A stretch of DNA of 64,000 bases from Mya arenaria (Eukaryota; Mollusca; Bivalvia; Myida; Myidae), in the NCBI RefSeq assembly GCF_026914265.1, contig NC_069131.1, positions 3,135,501-3,199,500 on the forward strand, in the 5' to 3' direction. Positions 55,560-64,000 of this stretch are shown in pieces (the stretch's first letter is position 1; each line of letters begins with the position of its first letter). The position numbers were made by a program, and so were the translations under genes. The notes beneath the pieces were generated by a model that worked only from the letters and a program-made list of their open reading frames with translations, did no database searches and was not told the DNA's origin.

Positions 55560-57539
55560 TTTCTGTTTCTTTTATGCTTATTTTCGGAGTTTTATTTGTT
55601 TTTTATTTATTTCTGAATTACCCCCTTTTTTGAAAAGGGTGGGCTTTACGCCGCTACCCGTGGGGCGCCCCTCATGCATAATTATAGCTGTCAACTTTTC
55701 TACTTTCGGTTTGCTGAGAAATAGTTCTCTGCTATTCATTCTTATTGCTTAATATTCGCTCGTTTTTTTATTGCAAAGCTTTATGAATAGTAAACATGAA
55801 GTATTATTAGTGCACTAATGTTCCAAAAAATAATGAAAACACTTTTTATTTTAACCAAATTACTACGCCGCTATTTATAGAATGAAAATTTGGAAGGTCA
55901 AATGTGTTAGCAAAACAAATGTGGATACTCATTGGATTTTAACCATTCTTCTTAATTTAAGACTGGATATACGCGTGTTTTTAAAGTAAGTTAATATTCA
56001 GTCATCTTACTGTCAGAGACCAGTCTGTTTCGCTTTAAAATGTTTGTTTTCCGGAAGAGTAAATGCCACGCTAGTTTATTGACACATTTTGAGATGTGGG
56101 TGGGGTAAAAAATATCGGATCTATCTGTAAATTGTTGTGTGAATTCCCCAGGAAGCTCATTTTACGTACTACAACGGTTAACAGTTCAAAATACATTTGA
56201 ACGATGCTATAAAATTTTATTTATGTTCGAACAGTTGTTTTTGTCTGTAATTTGTTTGGAATGAAAGCAAATGTTCGAACATTCAGCTTCAAAGATCAGT
56301 AAAATGTTTGATAAACGGGATAACCGGTAATAAACGGTAAGTTGTTAATTTCCAATTATATATTTATTTAAATTTATAAAATATTTCTTTATTTTTTTAA
56401 ACATTTTTTGACATAATTTACTGAAGTCCAGTGTTCTGTTTTGACCAAGGCAAGTACATGTAACAACAAAGGATTTTAAAAGTAGTTCTGAAAATTGATA
56501 TTTTCACTCCTTATTTTGCAGTGAAAATATCAAATTGATATTTTCACTGTTGTTATTTCACTGTTAAAACCCCATATTTCATCGTAAAGCATGAAAGAAC
56601 TATGATATCATTCTTATTTCGGCGCTAGCGCATTCTTTCTTAGCTTGTGTTTATTAGCGCAGTTGCCAGTTGAAATTTGATCGCGGAGAGCCATCGTAAC
56701 TGAATCGCATATGATACGACACGAAATGTTTATTGAATAAAAACATTATACAATGTTTATAGCATGCAAACAAATAAATCAATGAATGGAGAAAAAGTAC
56801 ACAAACACAATTTCTGGAGATTATAGGTGCAATATTATCTTATTATAATAAGTATGCTGTGTAAATAAATGTGCAGAAAGTCTGCATGATTATAACAATT
56901 GTCTTGTGTATTGTTTAATATAAATAATGCAAATTGTGTAATTTATAAATCAATGCATATCAGCCTACAGCCTAGATTGTCAAGTATCTTTTTTGAGTTG
57001 CATTTTGAGTGTTTCGAAGTAGGCACTGCGTACCCTATCAGGCTGCTGACCATAGTGGAATCATTTCCATACATATTTACTCGGCAGAGTTGTCATATCT
57101 ACTAACATAACATTTTTCGACATGTACTTTTACAATCAAGGCTATATCTTGTGTAAAAACAGTTGCCTTATGTTAACACCGCAGGTAAGCTTATGCAGTC
57201 GAATCATTGCTGCACACGTATCAGATCTTGTCGAAATATGAAAACCCTGTATTTTTTAACATTGAAATGCTGAATGTTGTCAATACATGTAATATACATT
57301 TTATGCGCAGAATTTCACCATAATTCACAACCATAAAAAGCTATAGGCTTCATTTTTTTTCAGCGCTTACTAAAGGGTTCACACCGACAGGGTGGACACC
57401 CTGTGCAGCCATGGAAAAATACTTTTTGTTGTCTTTCCTGAATTCTTTACGAAAGCTTTTTTTAAGTTGGAATCTTGTCTAATGCCCAAGTGGTTTACAT
57501 TGTCTAATTGTTCTATACATATATCTCCATAAAGGAGTC
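55560..57539. other. Non-coding stretch with a small hairpin
   Basis: No supported gene. TTGATATTTTCAC at 56495-56507 is inverted at 56521-56533 and repeated directly at 56535-56547, a compact hairpin plus direct copy. Confidence 0.45.
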
Positions 57540-57797
57540 CTACAACTGTATCTTCCCCTTACTTGAAAAAGCCGCAATGTTTAGTTTGGCTACGCTAATA
57601 TCCATTTTCGAGTATTTGCAATAAACGTACACAATGTCTATTAACTTCTGGTGGTAAAGGGGTTTAACTGCAATCAGCGCTATATAATCCGCTAAGGATG
57701 GGTAACCTGCATTGACCGACACGACAGTACTTCCGTAGTTACTGTTTTCAAGTGTGAGTGTTTTATTGATGTACACTAAATAGAAAAAAAGTGACAA
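57540..57797 (-). pseudogene. LINE reverse-transcriptase fragment
   Basis: The 85-aa frame contains YPSLADYIALIAVKPLYHQK then LIDIVYVY, resembling the catalytic A-D-D region of non-LTR reverse transcriptases (LADD-x-x-L followed by a helix). The second aspartate is replaced by tyrosine, so it is dead if correctly identified. No other LINE domain is visible. Confidence 0.45.
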
Positions 57798-57949
57798 AAC
57801 TCCTTACTGCCGAATTGAGCCTCTAACGCTAATGAGAACTACGCATTTAAGACTGCCGTTTGTTTGTATAATTAAGCGCAAGAGTTTTCCACATATCCTG
57901 ACCTGTCCAAGTTTGTTAGACAGGCCACCGTGCCATACGGGATCTAAGG

Positions 57950-58240
57950 CAGCTTTTTGGCTTTGTTAGCATTAAACACTTGGGTGGTGTTAATAATTTA
58001 TACTCCGGGTCCCGGCGTGAGCACATTGAAGGGTCCTAGAGTGACAGTTCAACCACCGCACACCTATCTTGGGCAGAACCAGTACTATAGGTGCCTTCAC
58101 CTCTGCAGTGGTTCAATGCGAATGGTCATAGAAAGGATTTCATAATCATCACAACAGAAGTGACCTGGTCACTCCCGGGAATCGAACCCGGGTTGTCCGA
58201 TTCAGAGCCCAACGCTCTACCGAATGAGCTAACCGGGCGG
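57950..58240 (-). repeat. tRNA-derived SINE with a well-preserved head
   Basis: On the minus strand from 58240: GTTAGCTCATTCGGTAGAGC (D arm/A box), an anticodon-like loop reading CTG, and CCGGGTTCGATTCCCGG (T arm/B box, 58191-58175). The D and T arms pair, but the acceptor arm does not, so it is probably not a working tRNA. A roughly 200 bp body follows to the left. A decayed tRNA-Gln-like gene is the alternative. Confidence 0.6.
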
Positions 58241-59369
58241 ACTCATTAAACACTTAACACTAAGCGGCCCTTTTATAGGGCCAAGTGCATGACCACATGT
58301 GCATAATTCACCCTTATTAGTTAAGGTCACAGATCTATACGTTATCCTAAGCGGCCAATTTCGTATCCGCTGATCTTAGCTTATTAATATAGCACGTTAC
58401 AATATGTATGTACATATATGTATATATCGCGTGATTCAGTCTTGTTGCAATTTTCATTTTGTCCGGCAAGTTTGCGTTGTTGTTTTTTTTTTGTGGGAAA
58501 AAATGGCCGCCGAAAATAACGATCTTGGTGGCACAACGTACGAGATAGTGTAACCTATGGAAAAGGACTGTCTACAGCGTTATCCTAAAATACCATAACG
58601 TACTTGACGCAGGTATAAGTGGTGCATTCCATTATTCTCGCCTCAGCCATTCAGCTGAGTTTCCGATCGCCCGACATTGAAGTTTTATTAGTGCATTTGA
58701 ACATAGTTGTCAGGTATAGTTTACCAAATTGAGGAGACGTTTAACGCCTCAGAGTTGCAGAGAGTTTCTAAGTCGGACGATGAGCTGTGGAGTACAGAAA
58801 GAATTTTAAGAACACACATGAAACAGTGTGTGTATACCACGTGATAAATTGCGACATAAATGCTGCGTCTTTGCAGATAACCTGGGATTAATTCTGCCCA
58901 ACAAGTGCACACAACTGTCAAAAATGTGCGATATGTAAGGATTCTTGTAAAATGACGCTTCAGGATTATACGATAACGGGTATCACTTTTGCACCACCAA
59001 CGCCACCACCAGCAGCACAACAACAGCAGCCAACATCCGATTAAAAATATACACACTATCGCCAAAATTTAGCCAAACACAGGTCTTTTCGACTAATTCT
59101 ACTACTGTTATGAGCGCCGGTAATGATCCCGATGATACAATGATTTTATATTGATTTTGAATACTGCTGCTTAGAGTTTAATGTAATTGTAAATGTATGG
59201 TGGAGGCCATTTTGATTTAAGTGTTCGGTTAATAAATTCATGATGCTTGATATGCACGAAGTATAATCTTAATGTATCTACTTTCGTGGAATGATATATT
59301 TAGATGTGTTCATGACATGATATAATGTTTGAATGCAAAACGATACCATAACATAATATGGTAAACACT
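58241..59369. other. Intergenic, no gene seen
   Basis: Contains a CA/CAG-rich low-complexity patch (about 58990-59030), which makes a spurious minus-strand frame. Otherwise featureless. Confidence 0.4.
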
Positions 59370-59893
59370 AGCGGGTGTAGAGGGGGTGCAACCGGCGTGC
59401 GACCCCTCTAAAATCAACCAAGTTTACTTTTTTATTTCAGTATGGGAAAAGTGATAAAATACGCTATAATGCACCATTTCCCACTAAAAATTGTTAGAAT
59501 TTTCTCGGGTGAGTAACCTGAAACCCCCATGCCAATATTTTATGCGATATATTTTCGGTTTTGAGGTAGTGGCATATATGTAAAATCATAAGTTACGCCC
59601 CTCTAACTTCTGTAACGTGCGACGGCAATCAAACACCAATAGATCCCCTCAGAGAAAAGCATGCTCGACCCTGATGGGGTCCGCTGGTCTTAATATACAG
59701 TTAATTCTCAATCCATACAGAACCCAGGCTTTGCTAATTTGCATATTACCAACCAAGTTAACATGCGTACTATGAACGTACTTCCTTCTTAAACGGAATG
59801 TTATACTATGAACGCACATCCGCCGCCTACAGCGGACCGTTACACTAATCCGCCGACTACACTTCAATTGCTGGACCCGCCCCTGGCAAAGGT
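59370..59893. repeat. Repeat A copy 2, interrupted by repeat B
   Basis: Starts CACTAGCGGGTGTAGAGGGG and ends GGACCCGCCCCTG like the copy at 3828-4122, with matching interior (TCTAAAAT..AAGTTTACTTTTT; AATGCACCATTTCCCACTA). The last third is split by the 234 bp repeat B at 59611-59844. Confidence 0.65.
59611..59844. repeat. Repeat B copy 2 (nested)
   Basis: Same length and ends as the copy at 54565-54798. The interruption of repeat A shows that repeat B inserted later. Confidence 0.7.
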
Positions 59894-62189
59894 TGGTAAA
59901 GGTTCTATATATACGTTCAAAGTCAATACTAAGAAAAATGACAGGTATTAAAATCCCAGAAATTCTGACGAGTATTTAAAGATTTATACTTTATTTTCTA
60001 AACACGTCATCCAAAAACACAAGCATGCAAAGTTTAATCTTGTTACAAAAGTTTATTTAGTATCCGATCGTAGAGAACAGTCTGGAATATAAAACTGTTA
60101 AACACTGCCAAATGTTAAGGGGTTGTCTGTGTCAAAATATCCTGTTTTTATTATTATAAGTTATTTCTAGTCCAACACGTCTCTACTGACATGTACAGGC
60201 TAAAGTCCAGTCATTATACAGAAATATAAGACATTTTATGATAACTGTAGAACAACATTTTGCAGATAGATGCGAAGAGAATGTTAATAACAATTGTATT
60301 TTTATGAGCTGGTTACACGGGTGGAGTTTAAGAGAGCACATTGTATACCATTTAAGTAGACCAGTAGGAGAACCGGAATATTCTGCGACCTTTGGCGTCA
60401 TCACTAGTTAACTAAAGGTCTCGTCTAATCCTTCAGATGGGCTAGGAATCATACAAAAATGCAGCGTTAACATGTTCATTGGCAATTTAACACTCTGGGG
60501 CCACTTTATTTACTATCGTAACGTGCAATCCAATGTCCTACTTAATAATTATTGGTTATAAGGAGGTTTATTTTGAAACAGAAATGATGGCTGGAAATAT
60601 TTCTCTATGCTAATAAAGATAAACACATTTCATATAGAGTTCTTTTATGAAACTCGCTTAGCATTCAGTAGAAACCGCGATCTGGCGACAGTTTGTAGTT
60701 TGCATGTGGCACAAAATACCATTTGATCAGTGGGTTTTATCCTAAAATAATTATCAAATTAAGCTTTTAGTTTAAAATCGATATCCTACCGACTCAGTCT
60801 AAATACCAATTCGGTTCAGGTTCATAAGTCGAAACAAAAATAGTGAGCGAAATGCTTGTTTCTACAATAAAACATCATCAAAGTCGGAATTAGACGTCGG
60901 ATGTTGATGAAATCGATTATAACAAAAAAAAACCTCTTCTTTCCCGAATAGTGTTAGACATGCTATTGTGAACTGAATTAGTTGAGGCCCGGAATAACAA
61001 AATATGTTTTATATTACAGATGTTTGTGTAAAACAGTTAGTAAAATCTCAATTTCAACGAGTTTTTTTTTTTAAATATTTGACAACATAACATCTATGAC
61101 CGAGTCCCTTTACTGACTGAAATCCATGTTGTTCTTGTTTTGTCTCCCCCTTAAATTAAATTTAAATTGCACCGATTTGCAAAACGATTTGAATAATAAC
61201 TTTTAAAAACAAATTGTTTATGAAGTCAACTATGAATTCAAATAAATGAAAATCCTTTAACAATCACCAAACTCTTGTACTAGTCAATGTCGTGATTCAC
61301 AAACTGTGCAAAAGCAGTCATCCATTACTTCTTTCGTGGAATGATATTTGATATAAATCGGTTACATGCACAGCGTGCAAGCATAGACATTTGACCCGAT
61401 TAGTTAATGAAAACTTCAAAAAGTCTAGTTCGGACATTATAGAGAGAGAAAGGACAGCGTAAACTATGTAAAGCGATTTTCAACAAATTATTGGTCGGTT
61501 TTATTCTACCACATAAACTATGAGACGAGCAAGAGAACGTAAATTTCGTCCAACGAGTCCTATAATCGCTATTTTAAACGCTTTAGACGAACTGCGATGA
61601 TTTGTAGACAAAGTCTGGGAGATCCAAGAGGTACTAGAAACCAAAAAGAAGCATAAGATAAGAAATGACTTACCATGTTGAATGAATACCATCTCAGTAT
61701 TTATTATCATATCCCTTATAAACTGGAAGGGTATATTGAATTTCCCTTATTTACTCAAAGCTTGCGTTAACCTATACTCATGTATAAAAACCTTAAAACT
61801 TCAGTTTGTAATTGTTTGCATTACAGCATCAGAGATTTGTATGCCCAAAAGGGTGTAAAATAGTTATCTGATCTTCCGTCCGTCCCCGTGGTTCCCGGTC
61901 AATATCTGAATTACGTTAAAGCACAGGGTTCTTAAACTTTGTAGACAGGTTGGTCATGACAAGCATATAAAGCCTTTTAATTTTGCTCAAATAAAGTTGC
62001 TCAAATGTCAAAGGTCAATACCGTGGTGACCTTGAGATAACCCTCAGTTGAAAATCGGTTTCCGATCAATATATGAAGAACACTAAGGCACAAGGATCTA
62101 GTTTACTAGGTTTATAGGTCATGACCATATGAACTCTATTTATTTTGAGGTCAGTGGTCGTGGTGACCTTCAGTTGAAGATCGGTTTAC
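59894..62189. other. Intergenic, no gene seen
   Basis: AT-rich with short frames only; no recognisable domain, RNA or repeat. About 61850-62190 (CATGACCATATGAAC, GGTGACCTTCAGTTGAAGAT) resembles dispersed repeat sequence by style. Confidence 0.4.
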
Positions 62190-64000
62190 GCTTTGACTCT
62201 GTGATCTGCGATAGTTGCCTGGTCGTACGACACAGTCCCTGTTATGCGATAAGTCACTTATTCTACGGCGCAATCCCTGTTCAGCGATATTTAACTTATT
62301 CTACGACGCAATCTATGTTCTGCGATAGGTGTGTTGTCCCACGACGCAATTCCTGTTCTGCGATAGGTGCCTGGTCCCACGACGCATTCTGTTCTGCAAT
62401 ATGTGCCCAGTCTCACGACGCATTTTCCGTTCTGTGATAAGTGCCCGGTCCCACGACGCAATCCCTGTTCTGCGATAGGTACCCAGTACTTCGACGAAAT
62501 CCCATTTCTGCGATAGGTACCCAGTCCTTCGACGAAATCCCTGTTCTGCGATAGGTGCCTGGTCCCAAGACATAATCCCTGTCCTGTGATATGTGCCTGG
62601 TCCCCCCACGCATTCCCTGTGCCTGGTCCCACGACCTTATCCCTGTTCTGCGATATGTGCCTACTCCGACGACGCAATCCCTGTTCTGCGATATGTGCCT
62701 GGTCCCACGACGCATTCCCTGTGTCGCGATATGTGCCTGGTCCGACGGCGCATTTCCTGTTCTGCGAGAGGTGCTTTGTGCTACGAAGCAATCCCTGTTC
62801 TGCGATATGTGCTTGGACCTACGACGCAATCCCTGTTCTGCGAAAGGTGCTTTGTGCTGCGAAGCAATGCCTGTTCTGCGATGGGTGCCTGGTTCCAAGA
62901 TGCCTTCGCTGTTCTGCGATAGGTACCCGGTCCAACGATGTAATCCCTATTCTGCGATAGGTGCCCGGTCCCCCGACAAAATTCCTGTTTTGCGATAGGT
63001 GCCCGGTCTCACGAGGCAATCCCTGTTCTGTGATAGTTGCCTGGTACCCCACGCATTCCCTGTTCTGCGATATGTGCCTAGTCCCACGAAGCATACCTTG
63101 TTCTGTGATAGGTGCCTGGTCCCTGACGAAATCCCTGTTCTGCGATGTGTGCCTGGTCACACGACGCATTTCCTATTCTGCGTTTTGTGCCCGGTCCCAC
63201 GACTCAATCCCTTTTTTGCAGTAAGTGCCTGGTCCCATGACGCAATCCCTGATCTGCGGAATGTAACTTATCCATGAGGCAATCCCTATTCTGAAAAAGG
63301 TGCCTTTTTTCTACGGCGCTATCCCTGTTTTGCGATCGGTTACTTTCTCTACGACGCAATCCATGTTCTGCGTTATGTGCCTAATTCTACGACAAAGTCC
63401 CTGTTCTGCGATAGGTTACTTATTCTACGATGCAATCCCTGTTCTGTGTTATGTGCCTAATTCTACGACGCAATCTCTTATCTGCGATAGGTGTGTAGTC
63501 CCACGACGCAATCCCTGTTCCATGATGTGTGCCTGGTCCAAAGACGCATTCCCTGTTCTGCGACAGGTACCTATTTCTACGACGCATTCCCTGTTCTGCG
63601 AAAGGCGACTAGTCCCCGACGCATTCCCTGTTTTACGATATGTGACAGGTCCTACGACGCAATCTCTGTTCTGCTGTAGGTGTTTAGTCCCACGACGCAA
63701 TCCCTGTTCTGCGATAGGTGCCCGTACCCACGACGCATTCTCTTTTCTGTAATAGGTGCCCGGTCCCACGACGCATTCCCTGTTCTGCGACAGGTGCCTG
63801 GTCCCATGACGATATCGCTTTTCTGCGATATGTGCCTGGTCCCACGACGATATCCCAGTCCTGCGTTAGTTGCCTGGTCCCAAGACGCATTCCCTGTTCT
63901 GTGATAGGTGACTGGTCCCCCGACGCATTCCCTGTTCTGCGAGAGGTACCTGGTCCCACGACGCATTTTCTGTTCTGCGAAAGGTGCCTAGTCCCCCGAC
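62190..64000. repeat. 38 bp minisatellite, runs off the window
   Basis: Around 47 copies of a 38 bp unit of the form CTGTTCTGCGATAGGTGCCT plus GGTCCCACGACGCAATCC. A minority variant has ACTTATTCTACGACGCAATCC, concentrated near 62240-62320 and 63300-63480, which suggests higher-order structure. The unit has few stops in any frame, so long repetitive frames appear on both strands; I treat none as genes. Confidence 0.92.

Noticed and set aside
58175..58240. Functional tRNA-Gln gene
   Set aside because: D and T arms pair but the acceptor arm has several mismatches, and a SINE-like body follows; more likely a SINE head.
58721..59065. 114-aa minus-strand frame with a hydrophobic start
   Set aside because: The N-terminus comes from a CA/CAG low-complexity patch and the rest has no recognisable domain or splice context.
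62291..62960. Overlapping 100-166-aa frames on both strands read as repetitive proteins
   Set aside because: They are direct translations of the 38 bp repeat in several frames, with no signal peptide, conserved start or codon signal.

Overview
This is an AT-rich, intron-containing animal nuclear sequence, most likely from a mollusc and probably a bivalve. The evidence is two small secreted C-type lectin genes with classic split CTLD exons, a CD225/dispanin gene, a Mag-lineage Ty3/gypsy element with a fused gag-pol frame, several tRNA-derived SINE pieces, foldback/MITE-like repeats and three long minisatellites. The species cannot be fixed from the sequence alone.

Layout. 1-5188: left flank, non-coding as far as I can see, with a non-autonomous DNA-transposon-like repeat (3828-4122) and a small inverted-repeat element (5052-5182). 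5194-36071: a 30.9 kb head-to-tail array of one LTR retrotransposon on the minus strand. Its period is exactly 4,423 bp (220 bp LTR plus 4,203 bp internal region), with seven internal regions sharing eight LTRs, and the whole array is bounded by one 5 bp target duplication (CTGTT). Units 1-6 look identical. Unit 7 has a 4 bp deletion and a 299 bp end deletion that also truncates the last LTR. Every unit carries the same frameshift at the RNase H/integrase border and the same deletion of the integrase core, so the array grew as DNA from an already dead element rather than by repeated transposition.

36735-49095 (+): two C-type lectin genes in tandem. Lectin 1 has 5 exons (179 aa) and lectin 2 has 4 exons (161 aa); both have a signal peptide and the EPN and WND carbohydrate-site motifs. 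Lectin 1 intron 4 begins with a roughly 14-copy, 71 bp minisatellite made from the end of its own exon 4, including the splice donor. Lectin 2 intron 3 carries a 1.6 kb, 37 bp-period minisatellite and a dead copy of the fourth-exon sequence. 49862-50440 (-): a frameshifted SET-domain (SETMAR-like) pseudogene. 51349-53831 (-): a complete three-exon, 129-aa CD225/dispanin membrane protein gene.

53832-62190 is mostly non-coding: two copies of a 234 bp repeat (one nested inside a second repeat), a 149 bp palindrome, a LINE reverse-transcriptase fragment and tRNA-derived SINE pieces. 62190-64000 is a 38 bp-period minisatellite that runs off the window and produces long spurious reading frames on both strands. 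The three host genes are not an operon. Lectin and CD225 families are often linked to innate recognition and membrane biology, but nothing here shows that they work together.
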